Shown: one piece after another, positions 47,413-56,379 of the stretch | Layout: every line of letters begins with the position of its first letter | Numbering within the stretch: the first letter of the stretch is position 1 | Origin: an uncultured Collinsella sp. | GTDB taxonomy: Bacteria; Actinomycetota; Coriobacteriia; Coriobacteriales; Coriobacteriaceae | DNA: 64,000 nucleotides | Direction: 5' to 3' | NCBI GenBank assembly: GCA_937950325.1 | Contig: CALFDJ010000046.1 | Location: 34,802-98,801, forward strand | The notes under the pieces: generated by a model | Seen by the model: only the letters and a program-made list of their open reading frames with translations | What the model was told of the DNA's origin: nothing | Database searches by the model: none | Program-made: the position numbers and the translations under genes

Positions 47413-50400
47413 CTACTCCTTATCAGTGGTCGTGGCGGCGACAGCCTCGGGCGCCTCGGCGGTCTCGGCATCCTCGGCCTCGACGTCGGCGTCAACGCCG
47501 GCGAGCGCAGCCAGGTCGTCGAGAGCGGAGGTCTCCTCGGCGGTCACAGGGGCGGAGGCGTCCTCGTCGGCATCGTGCATGGGCTCGATGTCCAGTGCGA
47601 GGGAGCGGATCTCCTTGACGAGAACCTTGAAGGACTCGGGGATACCCGGGACAGGAACGTTCTCGCCCTTGACGATGGACTCGTAGGTCTTGACGCGGCC
47701 CACGGTATCGTCGGACTTGACGGTCAGGATCTCCTGCAGGACGTTGGAAGCACCGTAAGCGTACAGTGCCCAAACTTCCATCTCACCGAAGCGCTGGCCG
47801 CCGAACTGAGCCTTGCCGCCCAGAGGCTGCTGGGTAACCAGGCTGTAAGGGCCGGTCGAACGAGCGTGGATCTTGTCGTCGACCATGTGGCCGAGCTTGA
47901 GGATGTAGGACGTACCCACGGTAATGGGCTCGCGGAACTCCTCGCCGGTGCGGCCGTCGAACAGACGGGTCTTGCCGCGCTCGTCAAGCTGGGTGACGAA
48001 CTCGGGGCGCATGTGATCGCCAAAGGCAGCGGTGGCCTTGTTGAGCATGTTCTTGTTGGCACGACGGATGACCTCGGCGATCTCGTCCTCCTTGGCGCCG
48101 TCGAAGACGGGCGTCGCGGTGAAGAACGGACCGGGGACGTACTTGTCGGAGTCGGCCTGCTCGGTATCCCAACCGCAGGCAGCGGCCCAGCCAAGGTGGC
48201 ACTCGAGCAGCTGGCCGACGTTCATACGCGAAGGAACGCCCAGCGGGTTGAGGATAACGTCGATCGGGGTACCGTCAGCCATGTAGGGCATGTCCTCGAC
48301 CGGCAGAACGTTACAAATAACACCCTTGTTGCCGTGGCGGCCGGCGATCTTATCGCCCTGCTGGATCTTACGACGCTGGGCGACGTAGACGCGCACCTGC
48401 TCGTTGACACCGGGGGCCAGGTCGTCGCCGTTCTCGCGGCTAAAGCGGACGACGTCGATGACGCGGCCGTAAGCGCCGTGAGGCATCTTAAGGGAGGTGT
48501 CGCGGACATCGTGGGCCTTGGCACCGAAGATGGCGCGCAGCAGGCGCTCCTCGGCGGTCAGAGCACTCTCGCCCTTAGGCGTGACCTTGCCGACCAGGAT
48601 GTCGCCAGGGCCGACCTCGGCGCCGATGCGGATGATGCCGTCCTCGTCGAGGTTGGCAAGCATGTCCTCGGAGAGGTTCGGGATCTCGCGGGTGATCTCC
48701 TCGGGGCCGAGCTTGGTGTCGCGGGCGTCGATCTCGTGACGGGTGATGTTGATGGTCGTCAGCAGGTCCTCGGCCACCAGGCGCTCGGACACGACGATAC
48801 CGTCCTCGTAGTTAAAGCCTTCCCACGGCATGTAGGCCACGGTGAGGTTCTGGCCCAGTGCGAGCTCGCCGTGATCGGTCGAAGGACCGTCGGCCAGAGG
48901 CTCGCCCTGCTCAACGGTGTCACCGACGCGCACGAGCGGACGGTGGTTGATGCAGGTGGACTGGTTGGAGCGCTGGTACTTGGCTAGGTGATACTCGTCC
49001 ATGCCGCCGGCATGCTTGACGATGATCTTGGCGGCGTCGGCAAAGATGACCTCGCCGGCGTTCTTGGCCAGGGTGACCTCACCGGAGTCCAGAGCGGCGC
49101 GACGCTCCATGCCGGTACCGACATAGGGAGCGGCGGGGTGAACCAGCGGCACGGCCTGACGCTGCATGTTGGCGCCCATCAGCGTACGCTTGGCGTCGTC
49201 GTGCTCAAGGAACGGGATCAGCGTGGCTGCGACGGAGAGCATCTGACGCGGCGAGACGTCCATGTAGTCGACGTCCTCGACGGGCACGTCAGCGGGAGCG
49301 CCGAAGGAGCCGTCGAAGTCGCGGGTACGGGCGATCACGGTGTGCGGGCGGACGATCTTGCCCTCGGCATCGGTCGTGATGAACTCGTTGGTCTTGGGAT
49401 CGAGCGGCGTGTTGGCCGGCGCGATGACGTGCTTCTCTTCCTCGTCGGCGGTCATCCAGTCGATCTGGTCGGTGGCAACACCGTTCTCGACACGACGGAA
49501 CGGGGCCTCGATGAAGCCATACTCGTTGACGCGGGCGTAGAGGGCGAGCGAGCCGATCAGGCCGATGTTGGGGCCTTCGGGGGTCTCGATCGGGCACATG
49601 CGGCTGTAGTGCGAATTGTGAACGTCGCGGACGGCCGTCGGCACGTTGGTGCGGCGGCTGGAGCCGGACTTGTGGCCGGCAAGACCACCAGGGCCGAGTG
49701 CGGACAGACGGCGCTTGTGGGTCAGACCGGTCAGGGGGTTCGCCTGGTCCATGAACTGCGAGAGCTGCGAGGAACCGAAGAACTCCTTGATGGAGGCCAC
49801 GATCGGGCGGATGTTGATGAGCGACTGCGGGGTGATCTCGTCGATGTCCTGGGAGCTCATGCGCTCGCGGACGACGCGCTCCATACGGCTCATGCCGATA
49901 CGGAACTGGTTGGCGACGAGCTCGCCGACGGTACGGATGCGGCGGTTGCCGAAGTGGTCGATGTCGTCGACCTTGAAGCCCTGCTCGCCGGCAGCGAGGG
50001 ACAGGAGGTAGCGCAGCGTCGCGACGATATCCTCGTCGGTGAGCACCGTGACCTCTTCCTCGGTGGTGAGGTTGAGCTTCTTGTTGACCTTGTAACGACC
50101 GACGCGGGCCAGATCGTAGCGCTGCGGGTTGAAGAGCAGGCCCTCGAGCAGGCTGCGGGAAGCGTCCACGGTGGGAGGCTCGCCCGGGCGCAGGCGACGG
50201 TAGATCTCGATGAGGGCGTCCTCGCGAGTGAGGGCGGTGTCGCGCTCCAGGGTGCGCTTGATCACATCGGAGTTGCCGAGCAGCTCGATGATGTCATCGT
50301 TGGTGACGGCGATGCCAAGGGCGCGCAGGAACATCGTGGCGCTCTGCTTGCGCTTACGGTCGATGGAGACCATGAGCTGGTCGCGCTTGTCGACCTCAAA

Positions 50401-50904
50401 CTCAAGCCAGGCACCGCGGGACGGAATGATCTGGGCCTTGTAGATCTGCTTGCCCGAATCCATCTCGGAGCTGTAGTACACGCCCGGGGAGCGGACGAGC
50501 TGCGAAACGACGATACGCTCGGTACCGTTGATGATGAAGGTGCCCTGATCGGTCATCATGGGGAAATCGCCCATGAAGACGAGCTGCTCCTTGATCTCGC
50601 CGGTCTCCTTGTTGGTGAGACGGACGTCGGTCAGAAGCGGAGCCTGATAGGTCATATCCTTCTCGCGGCACTCCTCGACGGTGTGCGCGGGGTCGCCGAA
50701 CTGATGCTCGCCGAAGGTAACCTCGAGAACATGGTTCTGGCTCTGGATGGGGCTGGATTCCTTGAACGCCTCACGAAGGCCCTCGTCCTTAAAACGCTCA
50801 AAGGATTCCCTTTGAACAGAGATAAGGTTGGGGAGCTCCATGGCCTCCGGGATTTTCCCGAAGCTGACGCGCTTGCGCTCAGTGGCAGTGTATGCGTAGG
50901 TCAC
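47413..50904 (-). CDS. rpoB: DNA-directed RNA polymerase beta subunit
   Basis: A 1163-residue subunit. The rifampicin region reads FGSSQLSQFMDQANPLTGLTHKRRLSALGPGGL, with the wild-type Asp and His retained and an Asn (N) where a Ser is common in NPL context. It has GRHGNKGVI and the C-terminal FGEMEVWALYAYGA. The start is a GTG with AAGGAGG nine bases upstream. The C-terminal ~60 residues are an acidic, Ala-rich tail. It is directly followed by rpoC. Confidence 0.97.
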   Translation of the reverse strand: MTYAYTATERKRVSFGKIPEAMELPNLISVQRESFERFKDEGLREAFKESSPIQSQNHVLEVTFGEHQFGDPAHTVEECREKDMTYQAPLLTDVRLTNKETGEIKEQLVFMGDFPMMTDQGTFIINGTERIVVSQLVRSPGVYYSSEMDSGKQIYKAQIIPSRGAWLEFEVDKRDQLMVSIDRKRKQSATMFLRALGIAVTNDDIIELLGNSDVIKRTLERDTALTREDALIEIYRRLRPGEPPTVDASRSLLEGLLFNPQRYDLARVGRYKVNKKLNLTTEEEVTVLTDEDIVATLRYLLSLAAGEQGFKVDDIDHFGNRRIRTVGELVANQFRIGMSRMERVVRERMSSQDIDEITPQSLINIRPIVASIKEFFGSSQLSQFMDQANPLTGLTHKRRLSALGPGGLAGHKSGSSRRTNVPTAVRDVHNSHYSRMCPIETPEGPNIGLIGSLALYARVNEYGFIEAPFRRVENGVATDQIDWMTADEEEKHVIAPANTPLDPKTNEFITTDAEGKIVRPHTVIARTRDFDGSFGAPADVPVEDVDYMDVSPRQMLSVAATLIPFLEHDDAKRTLMGANMQRQAVPLVHPAAPYVGTGMERRAALDSGEVTLAKNAGEVIFADAAKIIVKHAGGMDEYHLAKYQRSNQSTCINHRPLVRVGDTVEQGEPLADGPSTDHGELALGQNLTVAYMPWEGFNYEDGIVVSERLVAEDLLTTINITRHEIDARDTKLGPEEITREIPNLSEDMLANLDEDGIIRIGAEVGPGDILVGKVTPKGESALTAEERLLRAIFGAKAHDVRDTSLKMPHGAYGRVIDVVRFSRENGDDLAPGVNEQVRVYVAQRRKIQQGDKIAGRHGNKGVICNVLPVEDMPYMADGTPIDVILNPLGVPSRMNVGQLLECHLGWAAACGWDTEQADSDKYVPGPFFTATPVFDGAKEDEIAEVIRRANKNMLNKATAAFGDHMRPEFVTQLDERGKTRLFDGRTGEEFREPITVGTSYILKLGHMVDDKIHARSTGPYSLVTQQPLGGKAQFGGQRFGEMEVWALYAYGASNVLQEILTVKSDDTVGRVKTYESIVKGENVPVPGIPESFKVLVKEIRSLALDIEPMHDADEDASAPVTAEETSALDDLAALAGVDADVEAEDAETAEAPEAVAATTTDKE

Positions 50905-50940
50905 CAGGTTTTTCCTCCTTCACGGAAATGCTCGGTGGGT

Positions 50941-51005
50941 TGGCGAGGCATAGCTTCGCCAGTTATCGCAACCTAATAGTTTATCAGGTACCGACCGTTG
51001 GGCAA
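50941..51005 (-). promoter_or_regulatory. rpoB promoter and leader hairpin
   Basis: On the minus strand TTGCCC (51005-51000), 16 bp and TAAACT (50983-50978) form a plausible promoter. In the leader, TGGCGA/TCGCCA (50941-50961) forms a small hairpin 40 nt before the start. rplK/rplA/rplJ do not precede rpoB here. Confidence 0.6.
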
Positions 51006-51137
51006 GAAAAGCCTTGACGCGATTGAGTTTTTGGAGTAGCAAAGTTTTTCGACGGAAAAGGTGCAGGTAGATGTATGTGTATCGAACATCTGTTCATATA
51101 TTTTCTGTGAACAGAGAGCCAGCAATCGCAGCTCTTA

Positions 51138-51173
51138 TAAAAAACGGGTGCAGACCGAAGTCCGCACCCGTAA
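51138..51173 (-). terminator. galU terminator
   Basis: ACGGGTGCGGACT and AGTCTGCACCCGT-type arms pair (minus strand) with TTTTTT following. It sits about 20 nt after the galU stop. The rest of the galU-rpoB gap (51006-51137) is AT-rich without a visible gene. Confidence 0.9.
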
Positions 51174-51191
51174 ATGTCGATGCCCGAAGGC

Positions 51192-52100
51192 TTACTTGCG
51201 CATCAATCCGCCGCGCTCGTCGATGGCGTCCCAGAAGGCGCCGGCAAAGCGAGGATCGCTTGCGGCCATGAGGGCGTTGGTGGCCATCCAGCCAGACGGG
51301 GTGCCGGTGTCGTAGCCCGAGAGCGGGTCAATGACGACAGCGTACATGGCCTCGCGGTCGAGCGAGCGGGCCATGGCGTCGGTGAGCTGGATCTCGCCGC
51401 CCTTGCCGGCCTGCTGATCGGCGAGCAGGTCCATGACCAGCGGGCTCAGCAGGTAACGACCGACGATGTACAGGTTGGAAGGAGCCGCCTCGGGAGCAGG
51501 CTTCTCGACCAGACCGCCGATGCGCCAGACAGCGCCCGGCTCGGCATCGGCAACGCCCTCGGCGCCCTCGAGCGAACCGACGCGCTCGCCGGCGATAACG
51601 CCGTAGCGGCTGACTTCCTCGGGCGAGCAAGCAGCGACGGCGATAACCGAAGCGCCACCGTGCTCCTTGGAGACAGCAAGCATCTTGTCGCAGATGTCAC
51701 GGTTGGGCACAACGTAGTCGCCGAGAAGAACCAGGAAGTTCTCCCCTGCCACAGCATCGGCGGCAGAGCGAATGGCGTGACCGAGGCCCTTGGGCTCATA
51801 CTGATAGCGGAAATCGACCGGCATACCGCCAGCGTGGGCGACGGCATCGGCATAGGCGTTCTTGCCGCGCTCGCGCAGCAGGTTCTCAAGCGAACGGTCG
51901 GGCTGGAAGTAGCTCAGCAGCTCGGGCTTACCGGGAGAGGTAACGATGATGGCGTCGTCGACCTCCTCGGGGTCGAGCGCCTCCTCAACGACATACTGAA
52001 TGACCGGCTTGTCGAGCACCGGCAGCATCTCTTTGGGCGTGCACTTAGTGCCAGGCAGAAAACGCGTGCCAAGACCGGCGGCGGGGATGATTGCCTTCAT
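51192..52100 (-). CDS. galU: UTP-glucose-1-phosphate uridylyltransferase
   Basis: A 302-residue nucleotidyltransferase making UDP-glucose for glycolipids, capsule or galactose use. The substrate loop is AAGLGTRFLPGTKCTPKEMLPV, with FLVLLGDYVV and GLVEKP following. An upstream in-frame extension is unlikely: the ATG at 52100 gives the canonical MKAIIPAAG start, although AAAGGA is about 13 nt away. It is a single gene with its own terminator. Confidence 0.94.
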   Translation of the reverse strand: MKAIIPAAGLGTRFLPGTKCTPKEMLPVLDKPVIQYVVEEALDPEEVDDAIIVTSPGKPELLSYFQPDRSLENLLRERGKNAYADAVAHAGGMPVDFRYQYEPKGLGHAIRSAADAVAGENFLVLLGDYVVPNRDICDKMLAVSKEHGGASVIAVAACSPEEVSRYGVIAGERVGSLEGAEGVADAEPGAVWRIGGLVEKPAPEAAPSNLYIVGRYLLSPLVMDLLADQQAGKGGEIQLTDAMARSLDREAMYAVVIDPLSGYDTGTPSGWMATNALMAASDPRFAGAFWDAIDERGGLMRK

Positions 52101-52352
52101 GTTATTCAAGGATCCTTTCGCAGGCGCAGAATGCGCCCTGTGCGTGCGGCACAACGGCCGCAGACCAAATTGCGATACCGAAGTATCTTACCGCCGGAGA
52201 CATACGTCGCCGTAAGGCAAACGCAATTCTTCAGCAGGTCAACGCAAATTATCGCTCGGATGGTGCAATTTTACGCCCCAGCGGTAACGGGATTGGCACG
52301 GCGAAGACAACGGTGTTCTGCGTGCCGAGCAATGGGAATGAGGGGCCAAAAC

Positions 52353-52386
52353 AAAAAAGACGGGGCTCGCAATGCGAACCCCGTCT
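52353..52386 (-). terminator. rplJL operon terminator
   Basis: GACGGGG and CCCCGTC pair around a loop containing TTCGC/GCGAG, with T6 following on the minus strand. It lies 28 nt past the rplL stop. The other part of the 313-nt galU-rplL gap shows no gene. Confidence 0.92.
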
Positions 52387-52413
52387 GCAAAGAAATCTGG
52401 CGAGAGAGCCTGA

Positions 52414-52791
52414 TTACTTGAGGGTGACAGCAGCGCCAGCAGCCTCGAGCTTCTCCTTGGCAGCCTCGGCGTCCTCCTTCTTGGCACCCTCGAGAACAGC
52501 CTTGGGAGCGCCCTCGACGACCTCCTTGGCCTCCTTCAGGCCAAGGTTGGTGAGCTCACGGACGGCCTTGATGACCTGGATCTTGTTGTCGCCGAAGCCC
52601 TCGAGCACGACGTCAAACTCGGTCTTCTCCTCGGCCTCAGCAGCGCCAGCAGCGGGAGCGGCGACAACAGCGGCAGGAGCAGCGGCGGAAACGCCGAAGG
52701 TGTCCTCGATAGCCTTGACGAGCTCGGAAGCCTCGAGAAGGGTCATTTCCTTAAGAGCATCGATGATCTCATCGGTGGTAAGCTTAGCCAT
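52414..52791 (-). CDS. rplL: 50S ribosomal protein L7/L12
   Basis: A 125-residue stalk protein that recruits translation GTPases. The N-terminal dimerisation helices (MAKLTTDEIIDALKEMTLLEASELVKAIE), an Ala-rich hinge (about 46-62) and the C-terminal domain (EFDVVLEGFGDNKIQVIKAVRELTNLGLKEAKEVVE) are all canonical. It lies about 100 nt after rplJ. Confidence 0.97.
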   Translation of the reverse strand: MAKLTTDEIIDALKEMTLLEASELVKAIEDTFGVSAAAPAAVVAAPAAGAAEAEEKTEFDVVLEGFGDNKIQVIKAVRELTNLGLKEAKEVVEGAPKAVLEGAKKEDAEAAKEKLEAAGAAVTLK

Positions 52792-52893
52792 TTCTAAGTC
52801 CTTTCGGTTTCCGTGCGGATGCACGGAGATCAGTTAAAACACGGCGCGAATGCGCCAGGGGTGCGGCGTTGCCGCCGCGGGCGAAAACAGCAA

Positions 52894-53415
52894 CTAGGCT
52901 GCCTTCTGCTCGGAGACCTGCTGGATCGAACGAGCGAGACCAGAGGAAACGCCGTTGACGCAGACAGCGATGTCGCGAGCGAAACCGGAGATGAGACCGG
53001 CGATCTGGCCGAGAAGCTGATCCTTGGTGGGCAGCTCGGCGATAGCCTTAACATCATCAGCGGAAACGGCCTTGCCGTCGGAGATACCGCCCTTGATCTC
53101 AAGGACACCCTTGGACTTAGCGGAGAAGTCCTTAAGGGTCTTAGCGGCCTCGACCGGCTCGGTCTCGTAGAACACATAAGCGACGGGGCCGGCGAGGATC
53201 TCGTCGAGCTCGGGCTGCTCCTGGTTCTTGAGAGCGATCTTGACCAGGTTGTTCTTGTAGACCTTCATCTCGGCGCCGCACTCGCGAAGCTGATGACGCA
53301 GCTCCTGAGCCTGCTTAACCGTCAGACCGTTGTAGTTGACGACGAACAGACCGGCGTTCTCGGCGATACGGGACTCGATCTCTGCAACCTTGTCGATTTT
53401 GTACTGCTGGGGCAT
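52894..53415 (-). CDS. rplJ: 50S ribosomal protein L10
   Basis: A 173-residue stalk base protein. It begins MPQQYKIDKVAEIESRIAENAGLFVVNYNGLTVKQAQELRHQLRE and ends with an L12-binding helix. The L10-L12 complex usually represses its own mRNA through the leader seen upstream. AGGAGG lies before the ATG. rplK and rplA are not adjacent. Confidence 0.96.
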   Translation of the reverse strand: MPQQYKIDKVAEIESRIAENAGLFVVNYNGLTVKQAQELRHQLRECGAEMKVYKNNLVKIALKNQEQPELDEILAGPVAYVFYETEPVEAAKTLKDFSAKSKGVLEIKGGISDGKAVSADDVKAIAELPTKDQLLGQIAGLISGFARDIAVCVNGVSSGLARSIQQVSEQKAA

Positions 53416-53631
53416 GAATTACACCTCCTCGAATTCTTTCCGGGCACGGTCCGCCACAAGGACGTGACGGGGGCATGTCCAAAAAGAAAGCCCCCGCGCT
53501 GCATGAGCGACGGGGGCGAGAAGACATATCTACTCGACCACCTCGGCTGGCGGGATATCCCATTAAGCTCGCGGGCGATGCCCGTTTGCACCGGCTGTCT
53601 CTGGCAGCGGATTCGTGCGTGAACCGAAAGT
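53416..53631 (-). ncRNA. L10 leader with transcription attenuator
   Basis: The ~210-nt leader of rplJL contains segments I associate with the L10_leader class: CCAGAGACAGCCGGTG and TTAATGGG...CCGAGG. These are followed by an intrinsic terminator, GCCCCCG...CGGGGGC (53490-53517) with TTTCTTTTT. Binding of L10-(L12)4 to such leaders lowers stalk-protein synthesis. The class call is by recognition and should be confirmed with its covariance model. Confidence 0.8.
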
Positions 53632-53660
53632 ATTATGGCGGGGACCCCGGCGTCGGTCAA
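53632..53660 (-). promoter_or_regulatory. rplJL promoter, overlapping the arm of giant hairpin copy 3
   Basis: On the minus strand TTGACC (53660-53655), 17 bp and CATAAT (53637-53632). The -35 box lies inside the left outer arm of the inverted repeat. Confidence 0.7.
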
Positions 53661-53870
53661 CGGAAAACCGGGCTGCACACAATTCCACCATTCCGGCCAC
53701 GTCGCCGAAGGCCGGGCGCAAGGTTTTCGCTCGGTCAAGTCCTGGCTCGCACGAAGAGCACATTAAGTGCTCTTCGGCTCGTGCGGAATCTACGAAAACC
53801 TTGCGCCCGGCCTTCGGCGGCGCGGCCTGCGGTGACTTTGGGGCAGCCCGGTTTTCCGTTGAGCGACGCG
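53650..53870. repeat. Giant hairpin element, copy 3, upstream of rplJ
   Basis: The inner arms (53703-53729 and 53793-53819) are exact reverse complements over 27 bp. The outer arms (53650-53676 and about 53844-53870) pair with one mismatch, with diverged DNA between the two paired zones. The 63-nt core carries the same CGAAGAGCAC-ATTAA-GTGCTCTTCG tip and flanking AGTCCTG and GTGCGGAA as copies 1 and 2. It lies 52 nt past the aminotransferase stop and directly upstream of the rplJ promoter. Confidence 0.93.
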
Positions 53871-53921
53871 CCCCACGCATAACCCTTGTGTCGGTGGGCT
53901 GATGTGTTGCATCCCTGAGGA

Positions 53922-55058
53922 CTACAAAGTCGAAATGAAGGTGGACAGGCGGCGGAGACCTTCGTCCAGGTTTTCGTCGGAGACGCAGTAGCTTAGGCGG
54001 ACGTGGCCTTCGGTTCCGAAGCAGTCGCCTGGGACTAGGGCTACGTTTGCTTCTTTGATGGCTTTGATGCAGAAGGCTTCGCTTGTTAGGCCGAATTGTT
54101 TGATGCTCGGGAAAGCGTAGAAGGCTCCTGCGGGCTCTACTGCGTCGAGGCCCATAGCGTTTAAGGCTGCGAGCACGCGTTTGCGGCGGGCTCGGTAGAC
54201 TTTGAGCATGGGGGTTGGGTCGACGGTGAGGGCTCGGGCTGCGGCATCCATCTCAAAGGAGACGGCGCTCGATACTAGGTATTGGTGTGCTTTTGCGATC
54301 TCGGCGATGACGGGGGCTGCCGCTGCGAGCCAACCCAAGCGCCAGCCGGTCATGGCCCAGGGCTTGGAGAAACTCTCGATGATCACTGTCTGCTCGCGCA
54401 GCTCCGGGTGTCGCTGGGCGAAGCGCTCGTAGCCATCCACATAGACCAGACGGTTGTATACGTCGTCGCAGACTACGTAGATGCCCGCCTGCTCCGCTAC
54501 GCGTGCCACGGCGTCGAGCGATGCCGCGTTGAGGATGCAACCCGTAGGATTGTTGGGCGTGCAGATGACGATGGCCTTGGTCGCCGGCGTCACGCAAGCA
54601 CGAAGTGCGTCCTCGTCGATCTGAAATTGCGCAGGCTCCGTATCCAAAAAGACCGCCTTGGCGTGGTTGGCCACGACGATGCTCTCGTACAGGCCAAAGG
54701 CAGGCGTGGGGATGATGACCTCGTCGCCGGGGTTGAGCATAGCCATGAATGTTGCCGACAGTGCCTCGGTCGCACCGTCGGTCAGGATGACCTCATCGGA
54801 AGAAAACGTAAGGCCCGCGTCCCCCATGTAGGCAGATAACGCCTCACGCAGGGCGGGGCGCCCGTTGTTGGGCGGATAGTGCGTGTCACCACGGTCCAAC
54901 GAAGCAGTCACCTCGGCACTAATCACATCGGGCGTGGGAAAATCGGGCTCGCCGAGCGCAAGCGCAATGCATCCCGGATGCTGAGCAGCGAGCGCGTTGA
55001 TTCGGCGGATGCCGGAGGGCTTGAGCGTGGCAAGCGAAGTATTCATGGGCAGGCGCAT
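53922..55058 (-). CDS. Class I/II pyridoxal-phosphate aminotransferase
   Basis: A 378-residue aminotransferase of the AspC/PatA fold group. The PLP Lys232 is in ESFSKPWAMTGWRLGW. NNPTG (169-173), CDDVY (197-201) and the C-terminal RLSYCVS Arg are in place. The likely reaction is transamination of aspartate, an aromatic or another amino acid with 2-oxoglutarate. Substrate not assigned. AAAGGA precedes the ATG. It is a single gene, divergent from the following plus-strand gene. Confidence 0.87.
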   Translation of the reverse strand: MRLPMNTSLATLKPSGIRRINALAAQHPGCIALALGEPDFPTPDVISAEVTASLDRGDTHYPPNNGRPALREALSAYMGDAGLTFSSDEVILTDGATEALSATFMAMLNPGDEVIIPTPAFGLYESIVVANHAKAVFLDTEPAQFQIDEDALRACVTPATKAIVICTPNNPTGCILNAASLDAVARVAEQAGIYVVCDDVYNRLVYVDGYERFAQRHPELREQTVIIESFSKPWAMTGWRLGWLAAAAPVIAEIAKAHQYLVSSAVSFEMDAAARALTVDPTPMLKVYRARRKRVLAALNAMGLDAVEPAGAFYAFPSIKQFGLTSEAFCIKAIKEANVALVPGDCFGTEGHVRLSYCVSDENLDEGLRRLSTFISTL

Positions 55059-55151
55059 GGCGTTCCTTTCGTAAGGGTTGCACTAGGATAGCGCGGCGAG
55101 GCACCGTCAGACGGTGTAACCTAAACGGAAACCAACCGGAAAGGAGGCGAC

Positions 55152-55811
55152 ATGGAGACGACCACACGCGGCGATGTACCAAAAACGCTGCAAACCATTG
55201 CGTATATCAGCATTCCCAATAGCTCCGATCTTGAGTTTTTGCTCTGGGACCTGCAAGATGCCATCGCGGCCTATGCCCGGCTTTCCGACACCGTACTCCC
55301 CCACCCGGTTGACTTGAAGGCGGATGATGCCGGTGCAGTCGATGGCATGGTACTCGCTGTTGATGATGCATTTGACGATGAGGCTATGATCGCTGTCGAG
55401 CAGATACTCGATCGCCTTGGAAATACAGAGACACGCATCTATGTCGTCGTCCAGGCCGCGTCCAAAAACAACAAGCAGGCGGACGAAGTTCTCGACCGCC
55501 TGTATCGGGCATGTCTTCTACGTGACCTGCCATGGTGCGACGGCGTTGTCATCTGTGCCGGCAGCGGCATCGCAGCACTTCGCCACTCCCCGCGTATGGG
55601 CCTCTTGCGTCGGCCATTTTCGGAAGCGATGGATAAGCTTGTGGGCGCTGTGCGCATGGGCTGCTCCATTGAGCATGCGCAGCTGCTTGGCGGTGGCAAT
55701 GCCGGTAGCGTCGATGCCGACGGCATGGTGCGCGTCAAGCCCGCGCTGCCCGCACCGATCTGGCATGCCATCATGAAACGCCTCGGCACCCGCGCCCAAT
55801 CAGATATCTAA
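55152..55811 (+). CDS. Unidentified protein, possibly flavodoxin-like fold
   Basis: A 219-residue soluble protein I do not recognise. Alternating hydrophobic strands (TIAYISIPN, GMVLAVDD, IYVVVQAAS, GVVICAGSG) and helices suggest a Rossmann or flavodoxin-like layout. A resemblance to NAD(P)H-dependent FMN-reductase-type proteins is possible but weak. AAAGGAGG precedes the ATG. Its stop is 1 nt from the stop of the convergent DNA glycosylase gene. No catalytic motif is evident. Confidence 0.7.
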   Translation: METTTRGDVPKTLQTIAYISIPNSSDLEFLLWDLQDAIAAYARLSDTVLPHPVDLKADDAGAVDGMVLAVDDAFDDEAMIAVEQILDRLGNTETRIYVVVQAASKNNKQADEVLDRLYRACLLRDLPWCDGVVICAGSGIAALRHSPRMGLLRRPFSEAMDKLVGAVRMGCSIEHAQLLGGGNAGSVDADGMVRVKPALPAPIWHAIMKRLGTRAQSDI

Positions 55812-55812
55812 A

Positions 55813-56376
55813 TTACAGAGCGCCCCAGTCAACGGCCTCGCGCCAGCGCCCAACAAGGCGCTCTAGGCGCCATGCCGCATTGGCGGGACTTGTCGACGGC
55901 AGAACGATGGCCGACAGCCCCGTGCGTTCTTGTAGGTAGCGCTTGTAGAGCCGACCAGCTGTACCACCGTTGCATATCACCTGCTCAATGGGAGCCACGT
56001 CGGTAATGCACTCGATATGTGCCGGCACAACGTTACGAATGCTCGCATCGCTCGAACCCTTAATGTCGCAGCTCTCGATCACGTCCCACAGGGCCACGCC
56101 GCCGTTCAGCAGCATAGCCCGCTTGGTGGCAATCGAGGCGTCGAGCGTCGCGGGCTCGCCGCTCGCCAAAGAGTCTCCCTCGTTGGGCGGCACGGGCGCA
56201 CCGAGGCACGCGGCCATCACGCGCCAAAAGCGGTTCTGCGGATTGCCGTAATAGAAGGCATTGGCACGCGAGAGCACCGAGGGAAACGACCCCAGCACCA
56301 AAACGCGCGAGCGCTCGTCAAACACGGGCTCAAACCCATGCTCAATATGCTGATAACCCTCATCTGGCGTGGCCAC
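55813..56376 (-). CDS. Hypoxanthine/uracil-type DNA glycosylase (MUG-like superfamily)
   Basis: A 187-residue base-excision repair enzyme. The uracil-DNA-glycosylase superfamily signature is VLVLGSFPSVLSRANAFYYGNPQNRFWRVM at about 25-54. The C-terminal substrate loop is LPSTSPANA. This combination matches the DNA-deoxyinosine glycosylase (family 6) group, which removes hypoxanthine from deaminated adenine. It begins 3 nt after the GH13 gene stop, so the two are probably co-transcribed without obvious functional link. Confidence 0.82.
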   Translation of the reverse strand: MATPDEGYQHIEHGFEPVFDERSRVLVLGSFPSVLSRANAFYYGNPQNRFWRVMAACLGAPVPPNEGDSLASGEPATLDASIATKRAMLLNGGVALWDVIESCDIKGSSDASIRNVVPAHIECITDVAPIEQVICNGGTAGRLYKRYLQERTGLSAIVLPSTSPANAAWRLERLVGRWREAVDWGAL

Positions 56377-56379
56377 GAG

